DNA from: Aureobasidium sp. EXF-3400
Lineage: Eukaryota > Ascomycota > Dothideomycetes > Dothideales > Saccotheciaceae
Direction of reading: 5' to 3'
Assembly (NCBI GenBank): GCA_024195585.1
Contig: SWBL01000026.1
Coordinates: forward strand, 171,991-235,990
Length of the DNA stretch: 64,000 nt
The translations under genes were made by a program, and so were the position numbers. Shown in pieces: positions 21,511-32,896 of this stretch; position 1 is the stretch's first letter, and each line of letters starts with the position of its first letter. The notes under the pieces were generated by a model. That model was not told the origin of the DNA. It did not search any database and worked only from the letters and a program-made list of their open reading frames with translations.

Positions 21511-21628
21511 TGGAAGGAGCGTGTAAGTGACAGATCTGGCTACCAGGATAGGGAAAAGAAGAACATTAAAAAACGATGCGTGTATATTGTTTCATTAGGC
21601 TATGGGTATGGCAGTCTAGAAAACCAGT

Positions 21629-22341
21629 TTACACGTGCTGCTTGATGGCGGCCTCGAGGGCAGAGGGGTTGGCACCGACAACGGTAGCGACCTCCTGGCC
21701 GTCCTTGAAGAGCATGAAAGTGGGCATGGCGCGGATGCTGAGCTCCTGGGCAACCTCGGGAAGCTCGTCGACGTCAACCTTGTAGAAGCGGGCGCTGGGG
21801 TATGTGGAGGACATCCTGAGATAAAGCCGTTAGTCAACTGTTCGCAAATACGGCAGAAGGGACACTCACTTGACGACCTGAGGGGCGATGGCCTTGCAGG
21901 GACCGCACCAGGTGGCGAAGAAATCGACGACCATCAAAGTGCCGGTCTCAGCACGAGCAGAGTCGAAGTCGGCCTTGCTGTGAGGTATGTCAGTCGCGGC
22001 CCTTGCATTGTACGAGGTTCACTATTTTTCTCCCAAGCTCTTGGTCGAGTCATCGGGCGCATCCCGTGCATACAGCTGCAGTATAGGATCACGCGCAACC
22101 GCACGGACGAGACTAAAGCTGGACGATAGAGGGGAGTCGCTACTCACGCCTGGAGGTTGTGGACACCGGAAGAAGCCATTGAAGCGGTGAAGGATCTGGT
22201 TGCGGCGGGCTTGAAGAAAGCGGGCTTGAGAAGGTGCTGCGAAAGGGCGGCGGGTCTGATAGTGGTTCTGGCGACGGAAAAGGTCGAGGTGTTTCTTGCG
22301 GTGCGAAGAAGGCTTTGGCGGGCGCTGGAGGCAAGGGACAT
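21629..22341 (-). CDS. Thioredoxin, probably with a mitochondrial presequence
   Basis: Disulfide reductase of 162 aa. Exons complement(22148-22341), (21870-21977) and (21629-21815) join in phase. The thioredoxin fold contains the redox motif WCGPCK (C89, C92), then [10 protein letters not shown] and the cis-Pro loop [11 protein letters not shown]. The first ~54 residues are rich in Arg, Ser and Ala without acids, a good mitochondrial targeting peptide. A second in-frame ATG (22179, Met55) starts a protein of normal cytosolic thioredoxin length (108 aa). Leaky scanning or alternative transcription starts could give two compartments from one gene. Recycled by thioredoxin reductase in either place. 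Confidence 0.93.
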
Positions 22342-22988
22342 ATGTAGTTTGTTATGGTGTTTGGGTTGCGATAGCTGAGGACAATGACGCCCGCCTCAAA
22401 TGCTTTGATCATGTAAGCAGCGCCCCTCCTGCCTGAACTGACAAAGAACTCTTGGCAAGCCGTCCTGATTAACAACCCTCGAGTGGTGCAATCGTTCACC
22501 TCTCCTCTGGCATCACTAATCAACACTTCGACACTTCCAGCACCTTGTGCCTCCTTCTTGCTTTATAACCTTTTCATCTTCTGTGAGAAACATGACAAAG
22601 AATGCTAAAACAATCAAGCACACTCGGACAGAACACTTAGACAAACATCCAGGGTCAGTCATTGAGAGAAAATAAAAAACGCTCAACATATCTGTCTTGA
22701 TGCTGTATCTCTTCTGTGACATCTGCTATACTGTACAAGTGACCAATCTTCCACCAAGCTCGCTTCTGGGCAACAAACTTCTGCTCTAAACCCATGCAAG
22801 AGCCAATACATTGCTCTTCAATCCATGCCCGCAACTCAAATAGGGTATCAAAAAAAACATCTCCAACCATGAATCGGAGTCATAAAACGAAATTGCAACA
22901 AAAGAACACAATTTCATGCCATGCGTAATGGTTTGGCGCTCAATAAACAAATGAGATGGTCTAAAGGACGGTGGTCGAGGTATACCAT
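22342..22988. other. Intergenic region
   Basis: Between the thioredoxin start and the 3' end of the large orphan gene. Nothing recognisable beyond promoter and 3' UTR sequence. Confidence 0.4.
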
Positions 22989-25496
22989 TTATTCTTGTCG
23001 AATTTGTGGCGATCCTCGGGGGCTTGCTTCTGAGAGAAGCGTTGTGACGCTCTTGCTTCTTTTTGGTGCGATATCAAGCATCTTAGCACTGCCTGCGCTG
23101 AGAGTCTTGCCGTGGCCCATCATGCGACCGTAGTTGACGCTCTGCGCTTTGTGCAACTCCACTGGAGAGTGCTCAGCCGAGTCGCTACTCAAACTGCCTT
23201 CGCGGGATGGTGTTGCTGGCTCGGCTGCTTGATACTCTGTGAGAAGTCCTTCGCGGGATTTGAAGCGGGGGTCGTTGTGTACGACTGTCGGTCTACGACG
23301 TGCCGTGGTGTTTCTGAGCGGTGCGGCCTCTCCAGGTGAAAGATCTGCTGTCGGTGTTGTGTCGATCGCATGTTCTGCTGATACACGACGGCTGCCATTG
23401 TCTGGGGTCAAGGCAGCGAAGTACTCATGTTCTGGGACGGGCAATCGGTCGAAACTTCCAGTGAACTCGGGCTTCGCCTTCTTAAGGGAGCTCAAGCTAC
23501 TGTGAGGATGTGAGGTGTGAGATGTGTTTTTGCCCAGACGTCCGCTAATCCAACTACCTTCGGAATCGACGGATCCATAAGACTGAGACAGTACTGCAGA
23601 CTCGGCGTCTTCGAAGATCGCGGGCGAGTCATTCCTGATAGGGCCAGACTGGTCTACCACCTTTGTCTGCGTATCCTGACCACGTTTGCCATGTCTTGCA
23701 GCGACCACGCCTGCTGTGATGACGCTTAGCTCGGGTGACTGAACGCGAGACGACGGAGGCGATATCGGTAGTTCAGGAAGATCCTCGCGGAACTTGCTTT
23801 GAGTGCGTGTAGGCGCGCCAGATTGACGCGATGTGGGCGGTCCTACGAGGTGAGTCGGTATAGGCTGCTTCGACATGGACTCTCGGGAAGTGTTGACAAA
23901 GGAAAATTCGGACGGGGGCTTGTCCTCTGATGTGCGATTTGAACCGAGACCCCGGCGGAAGATGTTCGACCACGCGCTGGGTCCTACACGACGACTGCCG
24001 CTCTCAGAAGGCCTGCGCCGGCTTGATTCGAAAGAACTGGCAGGGTGACTAGAAGTTCTCACTGATGGCGGGTAAACCTCAGGCAAGCTGGGAGACGGCT
24101 GGGTCTCGCGCTGAACGATTGGTACCGGGGAAGCAGGCGGAGACATACGACCGGCAGACAGTCTGACGGCTCTGGCAGTGTGCAGAACTGGCTCGTCGAG
24201 CGGGGTCTGAACAGGAGAGTACTCCGCGCCTGGGGCAGTAAAGGGATTCTCAGACTCTGGATCTGCGAATGGGTTCTGAGGTATGTCTTCGCGTGGCGGG
24301 TAAAGGAGATAGGTCCCACCCTTGGTAGGGCTCTCCTGCATCTCGGGAACTGGCTGCTTGCCCAGTTTCTTGAGCGAGGTAGGTGTGATGAATTCGGCTT
24401 CGGGCTGCGATTCGCGGAAGGCAGGATGGATAGCGGTAGGGGGAGTCGCATTCTGGCGGGCATCGCGGGCTCGTCGTTCATCTTCCTCGCGCTGTTTCTC
24501 TGCTCTCCTGCGCAACTTGCGATCGAGACGCTCATGCTGTTCCAGGGCTTTTTGTTCCTTTCGTCGTTGGTCGCGCTCCATGAGAACACGCAGCTCGGCA
24601 GAATTGAGGTCGTCGGCAAGGTCAGCAACCTTTCTTCGATCCTTTCTTCCACTCGAGGCACGAGCAAGCTCGGGCAGCTTGCCCAACTTCTCTGGACGCT
24701 TTCCATAAGGCGAAGGAGGGTTCGTGAATGTGCCCGAGACACGAACGGTAGGACGTGGACTGAGGATGGACATGCCACCTATCTCCCAGGCGCGTTGCTC
24801 CGACATGTGTGATCTGTTGGAATGTATTGATTCTGGCAGGGGTAGAGAAACGTTGGAGGAGCGGGAATCATCGGGACGTTTGATCAGGGTCCGGCGAGCC
24901 TTTTTGCTGTCGCGACGGAGCAGGTCATTGCCGGAAGAGGCGGCGGGTCTCTTTGGAATCTGCATGGGAGCGCTCATCTGACGAATTTCCTCTTCGCGCA
25001 AGACCTGGTCCTTTTTCCTCTTGTTGGAGTGACGGCGACTGGGGGCTTTGTCATGCGACGGGGATTGAGGGAGGGTCGGGGTGTGAGGGCGAGCAGCCGA
25101 AGGACGGTCGAGGTTGTAGGGATGAACAGGCTTGATGGGGTTGGTGACAGGCCTCAGATGCGGGCTCTGCTCGAGTTCGTTGAGTTCAGGAAGGGCGGTT
25201 AAGTCGTGCTGGACGCTTCCCTGACGCTCGAGGACGTTTGGGGTAATTATGTGGGTGGAGCTGTCATTGGGCGGGCGGAGTAAGGCCTGTGCCGGGGCAT
25301 CTGAAACATCTGCAGGGCGGGCCTGGTTCTGTTGCTGTAGCTGTTGTGCTTGTTGGCGAGTTGGCGCTGCTGCGGAAGCTGCTGGAGCCGGGCCGGTTGG
25401 GACAGCAGTTATCGCAGTCGACGTTGCTGTCGTTGTCGTTGCGGCCGTCGACGCGCTCAGACGTCGCTTCTTCCTGCCAAAGGGCCATAGCGGCAT
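22989..25496 (-). CDS. Large disordered Ser/Pro-rich protein, function unknown
   Basis: Intronless 835-aa frame; I do not recognise a named family. The ATG at 25496 gives a basic N-terminus (PLWPFGRKKRR). The frame runs open a further 38 codons upstream, but those resemble leader sequence. The protein is mostly disordered, with Ala/Thr and Gln tracts near the N-terminus and many SP and TP sites. One well-formed charged coiled coil (about residues 290-360; SAELRVLMERDQRRKEQK and KLRRRAEKQREEDERR) is the only structured part. Such proteins in fungi are often scaffold or polarity factors, but this is a guess. The uniform coding texture over 2.5 kb without stops makes a real gene very likely. Confidence 0.75.
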   Translation of the reverse strand: MPLWPFGRKKRRLSASTAATTTTATSTAITAVPTGPAPAASAAAPTRQQAQQLQQQNQARPADVSDAPAQALLRPPNDSSTHIITPNVLERQGSVQHDLTALPELNELEQSPHLRPVTNPIKPVHPYNLDRPSAARPHTPTLPQSPSHDKAPSRRHSNKRKKDQVLREEEIRQMSAPMQIPKRPAASSGNDLLRRDSKKARRTLIKRPDDSRSSNVSLPLPESIHSNRSHMSEQRAWEIGGMSILSPRPTVRVSGTFTNPPSPYGKRPEKLGKLPELARASSGRKDRRKVADLADDLNSAELRVLMERDQRRKEQKALEQHERLDRKLRRRAEKQREEDERRARDARQNATPPTAIHPAFRESQPEAEFITPTSLKKLGKQPVPEMQESPTKGGTYLLYPPREDIPQNPFADPESENPFTAPGAEYSPVQTPLDEPVLHTARAVRLSAGRMSPPASPVPIVQRETQPSPSLPEVYPPSVRTSSHPASSFESSRRRPSESGSRRVGPSAWSNIFRRGLGSNRTSEDKPPSEFSFVNTSRESMSKQPIPTHLVGPPTSRQSGAPTRTQSKFREDLPELPISPPSSRVQSPELSVITAGVVAARHGKRGQDTQTKVVDQSGPIRNDSPAIFEDAESAVLSQSYGSVDSEGSWISGRLGKNTSHTSHPHSSLSSLKKAKPEFTGSFDRLPVPEHEYFAALTPDNGSRRVSAEHAIDTTPTADLSPGEAAPLRNTTARRRPTVVHNDPRFKSREGLLTEYQAAEPATPSREGSLSSDSAEHSPVELHKAQSVNYGRMMGHGKTLSAGSAKMLDIAPKRSKSVTTLLSEASPRGSPQIRQE

Positions 25497-26944
25497 GGCG
25501 ATGTCTGTACGGTGCTGAGTGGACTGGACAGCTGCATATGCGACACTCGACGACGTGTAGGACCAACGGACTGACGGGCGTTCAGAGAGGAGAAGGGAGC
25601 ACAAGAGCAAGAGAGCACAAGCAAAATTCGCCGCCTCAGCCAGAACAAACCAGAGCTATTGCGCACATGCAAGGCCGATTTGCAACAAGCTGCAGCGACC
25701 GACCGACGACATCGCCGCCCTCCTGCAGCCAACTCCTCGTTTCCGCCCACTTTATTTGGCATCAGAATCCACTATCATCTCGTACCAACCACACTGCCCT
25801 GTCAATCCTCCTGCCAATCCTTGCCGCCACGCACGAGATTTTAGATTGATCTGACAGCTCCCATATTGGTCTCGTCGCTGTTTTCTTTGCTGCCGTCCTT
25901 CCCTTGCTGCGACATGTGCCATATGACATCTGTGACCTGTCAAGCCTCCGACTCGCAGCATCGCACGCCTCGGAGAAAACGGCAGCTGTTCAGAGCTGAC
26001 GTTTGTTCCCTCGGTCGCCCCGGACTTCGACCCCTTCTAGACCCTGTGCGCTTGCAGCTTGCAGCGAATCGACTCGATAGAGCTCCTCTTCGAACCACGC
26101 CAAAGAAAGCCACCTATCCACAAAACGTGCGCCACTTACCAATAGCCCCGCCGTGTTCCTGTTCTGCACTCAAGAGCACATCGTCCCCAATTTCTTGTGC
26201 ATCTGCAGCCGACTTCTTGTGCTATGCGAATTGTGCGACCATGACAAGCCCAACACGCCTTATCTAACATCAATCTCTCAGAGTCTCAGCGCTACTGTCA
26301 TTTGCAGTCTGACTCCCACGAATGCCTGTCAGCCCGTCACATCGCTGCCGTCTCTTTCCTGCTTCCCGTATCCCTGCGAGCCTAGCTTCTGCTGCAGCGC
26401 CATCCGCACCTCTCTGCTTCGGTTCCCTCGAACTTCAGCTGTCTGCAGACTGCAGCCCCAGCTTCCGGGCCTCAATTCTCCGACTCCCGGACACAATCTT
26501 GTTGCAGCGCATCTCAACAGCATGCTCGTGTGCTTATCCGAACTGCAATCGTCTTGACATGTCTTTTTCTTCCAAGAACGGCTTCCTTGGGTGCTTATGA
26601 GGCTAAGGCTTTTGACCAAGAGATTGTGCCACTGCCCCACAGCCATGGATGTCCGCTAACCATAGGCCTATCTATGCTCTCTTACCGCACAGGTTCCGTG
26701 AGATAGGCCATGGATAGGCCACACATCCCGGTCGGCACATTGACGAAGTCCTCAATGCGGCATCTCCATGCGGACGACATGCATTTCTATATGACTTGTG
26801 GAGTGAGTTGATGTACACCGCTCTAGTACTAAATCATTGAGGCTTGGTAGAAAGATAAGAGTAGCAAGGTAACGACAAGTATAAAATCTGAGAGGTAGGT
26901 CGCAGGGCATCGAGCATCTGCAAGATCATTCTTCTACGTACGAC
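25497..26944. other. Intergenic region between divergent genes
   Basis: About 1.4 kb between the orphan and the amine oxidase. The + strand is pyrimidine-rich through 26.6 kb, with open but motif-free frames. No repeat or RNA gene seen. Confidence 0.45.
26880..26886 (+). promoter_or_regulatory. TATA box of the amine oxidase gene
   Basis: TATAAAA 59 bp upstream of the start codon, a suitable distance for a short 5' UTR. No other TATA-like word lies near. Confidence 0.5.
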
Positions 26945-29724
26945 ATGAAGATCTCCTCAAGGCTTTTGCTAGCCGGTTCCATTTTCTATGCTCATGGCGC
27001 CTTGTCGGCTCCTAGTCCCGACCCTAAAGCTGCATGGGTCCGCCAGGGTAGAGCGAGGAAGGCTGCGTCAAAAATCGGAAGACGTTGGTCAAACGAGACG
27101 TCAACACAGCCGACTGTCAACTCGTGTTCGGATAGCGACTATACCAAGACATTGGCTCCCAAAACCAACGTTTGGGGAGGCTTAACCGATGTTGAGGCTG
27201 CTTCTGTCACCCAATGGTTGTTCACTCAAACAGAACTCAACCTCACTGTCAGCGATGATGCTGGCGAATGGGACAATTCTATGTATGCCAATCAACCCTT
27301 AGTCTGTCTACCTTGCTAACCAATCTCAAGTCTCTTGGTTGAGCTTATGCACCCAAACAAGACGGACGTCTTGAACTATCTCGATAACGCAGGTCCTGCC
27401 CCTTCCCGATATGCTCACGTGGTACTGAGCCATCGAGCCTCTGAGGACCCCTATTATGAGGATCTGTTGGTCGGTCCGATCGACACCTCTGGCGTTAAGA
27501 ACGGTACAACCACATGGGTACCTCTTGAATATCCCTACACTCGCAAGACTGCTGGTCGTGTGCGCAATCTCGATGCCGATGCTGACGAGACTCTTGACTC
27601 TCAATGGATATACAAGATCAGTGCTTCAATCTCAGACATCACACTTGATCTGTGGCAAGGAACCGCTCTTGGTCACGACAACGACACTCTCTCTATCTGG
27701 GGAATCGACCCACTTTGGCAAGACGATGGACGAATTGTTCGATCGGACACTTTCTGGTCCAACCCTGTCGACGAATTTGACACACAGACCCTTTTGCCAC
27801 TTGGTCTCTATTTCAGAAGTGATGTGACAGGACGCGATCCCAGCCAGTGGAAACTCGAAGGTTGGTACTACAACGGTATCTTCTATGAAACCACCGAGGC
27901 ATTCCGAAATGCCTACTACTCGCCAGGATTCGAGAAGCTAGGAGCCAACATCGAAGGTGACTGGGCACGCACCGACCAGAATGGACCTGTGCTGCCGCTC
28001 GATACTATGCACCCTCCTGCGTCCGTTGCTCCTAGTGGTGCCAGATTCGCTGTTGACGCTGAGAGCAAGTGGATTCAGTGGATGGACTTCTCTTTCTTCG
28101 TCGGTTATCAGCGTGATACAGGTCTCAGTCTATGGGATATTCGCTACAAAGGCGAGCGAGTACTGTATGAACTGGGCCTACAAGAAGCGCTGGCCCACTA
28201 CGCTGGTCAAGATCCTCTCCAAAGCGGCACTGCTTATCTGGACAGCTACTATGGCTTCGGCCCTTACGCTTTCGAGCTTGTCAAAGGATACGATTGCCCG
28301 GCGTACGCTACTTATCTCAACACGTCCTTCTACGTGTCAGAGACAACGCATACGCACTTGAACAGTCTTTGCCTTTTCGAATACACTGCCGACTATCCTC
28401 TTCAACGACACAGCACCTCGGACTATGTCAGTGCGACAAAGAACACCTATTTCACCATCCGATCCGTCAGCACTGTCGGAAATTACGACTACATGTTCTC
28501 ATACTCCTTCTACATGGGTAAGTCTCTCGAGCATCTTTCCCGTGTGCTAAAGTCTGTAACTCCGCGCTTCTCTCTCGAGGATCTGGAGCAACATCCTCAC
28601 TATGAAAATGCACAATATTCTTGGTTTATAGGATAGTATCCATCGAGAAGCAATATGCTCTGGGCTCTCTTTGGATGTATCTCTAGACCGGAAGCCATTG
28701 TGACTTTTTATAATGGAGACATTGCTCTAGAACTTCGAGAAGCTTGAGAGTCACATACTTCTGTACACGAGGAGGGCAAAAAGTGTGGAAGTCGCAAAGC
28801 TGACATCGAGCAGACGGTAGCATCAATGTCGAAGTTCGTGCTTCGGGATATATCCAGAGTGCCTATTATGCCAACAACGAGGAATATGGCTACAAGATCC
28901 ACGACAATCTCTCAGGCAGTATGCACGACCACATCTTGAACTTCAAAGCAGACTTCGACATTTTAGGCACCAATAACACAGTCGCTGTCGTGAACCAAGT
29001 TCCCGTCTCAACGACCTACCCATGGTCGAATGGCAAAGCTCGCAACACGATGAAGCTTGAGAAGACTTACATAGACTCCGAGGACGAGAGTCGTCTTTTC
29101 TGGGGAGCGAATGGTGCAACCCAATACAGCGTCATCAACAAAGATGCAGTAAACAAATACGGCGAATACAGAGGCTACCGTATCTCTCCATCTCTTGGAG
29201 CCATCCACCTTACAGTCGAAGACTCAAGCAACCTAGTCAATTCAGCTCGCTGGGCAAACCACGATCTCCAAGTTACCAAACAACATGACACCGAACCTCG
29301 CGCTGCACACGCCTACAACAATCAAGATGTACACAATCCACCCATCAATTTCGACGCCTTCTTCAACAGCGAAAACCTCACTCAGACTGATCTTGTGTTA
29401 TGGTTGAACTTGGGTATGCATCATATTCCACACACTGGCGATCTTCCCAACACAGTGTTCTCCACAGCTCATGCTGGTTTGTCATTCTCCCCACTCAACT
29501 ATCTCAATGGCGATCCTAGTCGTCAGACCGTCAATCAAGTGCGTATCAACTATGGAGGTGGCAATGCAAGTAAAGTAGAGACATTTGGGCAGGAACAAGG
29601 ATCTTGTGCTGTGGAGTATAGTCCTGTGGAAGTGGATCTTTGGGGCTACAAGGGTGATGTGGTGGTGAGGAAGTTTCCCTACGATCCTGATCATCCGTTC
29701 TATGAGACTGATGGGATTGTGTGA
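26945..29724 (+). CDS. Secreted copper amine oxidase
   Basis: Copper/topaquinone enzyme oxidising primary amines to aldehydes with release of ammonia and hydrogen peroxide. Exons 26945-27282, 27331-28517 and 28814-29724 give 811 aa. Residues 1-22 form a signal peptide, so the enzyme is probably extracellular, like larger lysyl-oxidase-type fungal CAOs. The topaquinone precursor is Tyr498 in VGNYDYMF. The catalytic base lies in YLDSYYGFG. Copper ligands are H546 and H548 (HDH) and a His in MHHIPH near 711. The second intron is 296 nt, unusually long here, and contains a degenerate dispersed repeat. Splicing it out restores FYMDGSINVEVRASGYI, a normal strand after the cofactor, so the gene looks functional. 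Confidence 0.92.
28609..28737 (-). repeat. Dispersed repeat, copy 2 (inside an amine oxidase intron)
   Basis: Lies wholly within intron 28518-28813. It is similar to 21383-21508 over its length, and both are most readable on the minus strand, with stops in this copy. Probably a fragment of the same transposon family that landed in, or expanded, an intron. Confidence 0.6.
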
Positions 29725-30657
29725 GGAGAATTGAGGTGGTGTTGGTCGATAGATGTATATAGGACAGGTATAAGGTTAGCTGATGTACTGTTTGCGCAGT
29801 TGCGTACATACACATATTCGCATGATTAGCAGACTTAAGATGGTGGATGGGAGAGGGAGACCTTGTCTGTCATGTTACGATCTTGTCTGACATGTTATCT
29901 GCCTTCTACGTTGCTGTATAGTCACATATCAATCCTCAAACATATGGTGTTCGAACAGCAAATCCCTTGATGGACAGGTGCCAGCGCCACGAGTGATGAA
30001 CCTGATTGTCGAGTCACATCATGTCTTGAGTTAAGCAACACAGCCATGGTGCTGCATATCCTTGACCGTATCTACACGATAGCACATCAATGCACCAGTG
30101 GCCATTCTGCATCGTTGATATGCTTACTTGTAGTTTGATTCCTTTGCCGTTTATTGCCGTGGCATTCCTAGTCTCGCTTGTTGTTTGCGCCTCAATTGCA
30201 TGATTACCTAGTCTGTGCATCGCGCTTACCTGTCTCTGTCGTATCTGGTGCTATGTATGGATTCAAATGATCTCCCTATCCGGCTCGAAGTCATTCTTGA
30301 CTCAGTTGTCTCAAGGCTATATACCTTTGTTCTTGAAATGTTCCTGTTGGCATGCGCGGCAGTGTGCAGCTGATATCGATCATATGACATGTTACTTTTC
30401 ATTCATATCTACCATGTAGCATATACAGGTCTTGCAGTAGTGATGTACACTAAGAGCATGTTTTCAGTAACAAAGGAAGCTTTCGTTTATTGCCAATTGA
30501 AAAAGAAAAAAAAAAGAAGTCAAATATTTACACAGTTCCCATGTAAAGCGCTATAGCATTGATGCCCAGCCTCTCGTAAGTATAAAACGCCCCATGAATG
30601 TGATAGAGAAAAAAAGAAAACCAAAGCAGCCGCAATTTTACAAACGTGGCGAAACGT
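29725..30657. other. Intergenic region between convergent genes
   Basis: About 0.9 kb of AT-rich 3' flanks of the amine oxidase and the complex I gene, including an A-rich run near 30500. No coding or structural feature seen. Confidence 0.45.
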
Positions 30658-31472
30658 TTACTTGCGGTACCACATTCTGGTGATCTTGGTGTGTCTCATC
30701 TTCTTCTGCAGCTGGAAGATACCGAACATGAGGGCTTCGGCGGTAGGTGGGCAACCGGGAACGTAGATGTCGACGGGGACGATACGGTCACAGCCGCGGG
30801 TGACGGAGTAGGAGTAGTGGTAGTAACCACCACCGTTGGCGCATGAACCCATGGAAATGACCCAGCGGGGGTCAGGCATCTGATCGTAGACCTGGCGGAG
30901 AGCGGGAGCCATCTTGTTGGTCAGGGTACCGGCGACAATCATGACATCGGATTGACGGGGCGAGGCACGGAAAATGATACCCATGCGATCCTGATCGTAA
31001 CGGGGAGTTGACAAGTGCATCATCTCGACGGCGCAGCAGGCGAGACCGAAGGTCATGGGCCACAGCGAACCCTGGCGGGCCCAGTTGGCGATTTGATCAA
31101 GAGTGGTCCTGTGGGTGTACTGTCAGCAATTGACTCGATTTGCTCCTCGATACGGTTTTACATACAAGGCGTATTGCATGACACCCTGCTTGCCCTCCTG
31201 GCTGGGAAGAGGGACGTTCGTGGGCATGCCCTTCTTCATGGGTGGCGGGGTGCCTGGGTTGCCCTTGACGAGGCCGGGTCTCTCCATGGTTGCTGACTTT
31301 GTCGACGAGCTGTGGATGAAGGCGACGGGTGCGGCGCGAGTGAAGGGAACGAGGGCGGCGGTAGGCTTGGCTATAGAGAATTGTCTTAGTCGCTGCGTAT
31401 CTCTGTCGCGAGCATTGAATTTCACGTACCGCGCAGGCCCAGGGCCATTGTCGAGCGGGTGGCGGCGAACAT
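30658..31472 (-). CDS. NADH:ubiquinone oxidoreductase subunit NDUFS7 (PSST, 20 kDa)
   Basis: Matrix-arm subunit of mitochondrial complex I that holds iron-sulfur cluster N2, the last carrier before ubiquinone. Exons complement(31430-31472), (31166-31370) and (30658-31108) give 232 aa with consistent phases. The N2 ligands are C107 and C108 (LACCAVEM), C172 (MGSCANGG) and C202 (VPGCPP). The first ~50 residues are basic and Ser/Thr/Ala-rich, a mitochondrial presequence. The C-terminus [13 protein letters not shown] is typical of the family. It shares a ~300-bp divergent promoter with the TRAPP gene. Confidence 0.97.
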
Positions 31473-31769
31473 TGTGACTCTCGGAGGTTGTGTGTATGGG
31501 AGAAGTCGAGAAAAGTAGCGAGCCGGAGTGGAGATTATGGGTGGTCGGTGTCGTTGCAAGTGGCAGTGGCGGCGAGAAGGAAGAGACGAGACGCTGCACT
31601 TCAATGATGCCCATGTCCCCAAGTACAGAAGTCGCCCTCTCTGATTATCCAAACTAGCGCGCTGATTGGCTGCTTCCCATCGCGCTTACCCGGCCTTCGA
31701 CTTCACCTCCATTTGATCATCATCGTCCTTTTGTTTATTCCACCAAACCCAAAAATATTATCAAAAATA
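31473..31769. promoter_or_regulatory. Divergent promoter of NDUFS7 and TRAPPC2L genes
   Basis: Only 297 bp separate two divergent start codons, so both 5' UTRs and promoters must share this stretch. A CCAAT-type ATTGG lies near 31665. Confidence 0.45.
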
Positions 31770-32434
31770 ATGGCTACCATTAAAACTCCCGCAATCGCTT
31801 GCATAGGTGTCATTGGCAGACAAGTGCGTTATCCTCCAATTCAATTTGTGACCCACCGCTTCATGCCTCCTTGTATCTAACATTTCCAAAGAACAACCCT
31901 CTCCACATCTCCATATTTCCTGCAGAAGGTGAAAAAGAAGAACGCAGCAAACTTGATTTCTCTTTCATGCTCTCAACCTGCCTCGACATCTTCGAAGCTC
32001 GTCTACCTGAAAAGAATGTTGGCCAAGACTTTGGTCTTCTCCAAGCCATTGACGAGCGTCTGGCCATGTACGGCTGGCTCACCAATACCGGCGTGAAGCT
32101 AGTCATCATCGTCGACATGGAAGCTCGTAAATCTCCGGCCAATGATACTAGGACTCCTCCAGTATTGGGTCTGAAGAACTCTGATCTCACTCCCGTAAGT
32201 TTTGCTATCAATTGACTATGGAGCGTAAATATTGATACCTTCTTCTCACCACAGGCTTTCCAAGCATTGCAAAGGGCATATATTAATCTGTTGAGGAACC
32301 CTTTCTACACGCCTGAAGACCACTCTCCCAATGGCCAGCAGTCAGCTGCATCGACTCAGATCACTAGTCGCAATTTTATCAATGAGGTCAACCGCATAGG
32401 AAGATTCTGGGCTCCTACTATTGCTTCTCGTTGA
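31770..32434 (+). CDS. TRAPP complex subunit 2-like (TRAPPC2L/Tca17)
   Basis: Longin-fold subunit of the TRAPP tethering complexes that act as guanine-nucleotide exchange factors in Golgi traffic. Exons 31770-31823, 31892-32194 and 32255-32434 give 178 aa. The start MATIKTPAIACIGVIGRQNNPLH shows the first strand and turn typical of sedlin-like proteins. The central LDIFEARLPEK and YGWLTNTGVKLVIIVD and the C-terminal helix AFQALQRAYINLLRNPFY match TRAPPC2L rather than sedlin itself. There is a small insertion before the last helix. Confidence 0.88.
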
Positions 32435-32896
32435 TCTAAGCCTGGACTGAATTGCAAGGACGGACTCGAGATTCCGTAACGAGCCTGATAGTCGTACGCT
32501 ATCTACCACAGCCCCAGATCAGCACGCCCTATACCAGAACGAGACGCAGCAACATCGTACTCGACAAGGGCTGTATGTTGCTGTTCGCTTTGGAGTGATT
32601 CATGGCAGTCACGGGCGCCAAAGCCTCGTAGCCCAGTGCGAAATGACGACTCGCATAAAAAATGCGTCTATCATGGTCCGGTCTGGCACACTCTCTCCAA
32701 TCAGTAACTGTGTCCATCTCCTTACTATTTCGCTGGCTAGGTGGGTATAACGTATCTTCTCATTTCCTCATCCATATTCGCGACTGTCGTCGGCATTGGT
32801 AGCATGACGGTAAAAAGCATCGCGGAACAGAATAACCACAGAAATCAAGCATTAGACGCGATGCTCTAGACGCGTCCATGGAAAACTGGGTTATTC
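32435..32896. other. Intergenic region
   Basis: 3' flank of TRAPPC2L; nothing else recognised. Confidence 0.4.

Noticed and set aside
25497..25610. Upstream extension of the 835-aa orphan
   Set aside because: The sequence resembles leader, and the ATG at 25496 begins a typical basic N-terminus.
28518..28636. Amine oxidase ending at 28636
   Set aside because: This is read-through into intron 2; the downstream exon carries the copper ligands and restores the normal fold.
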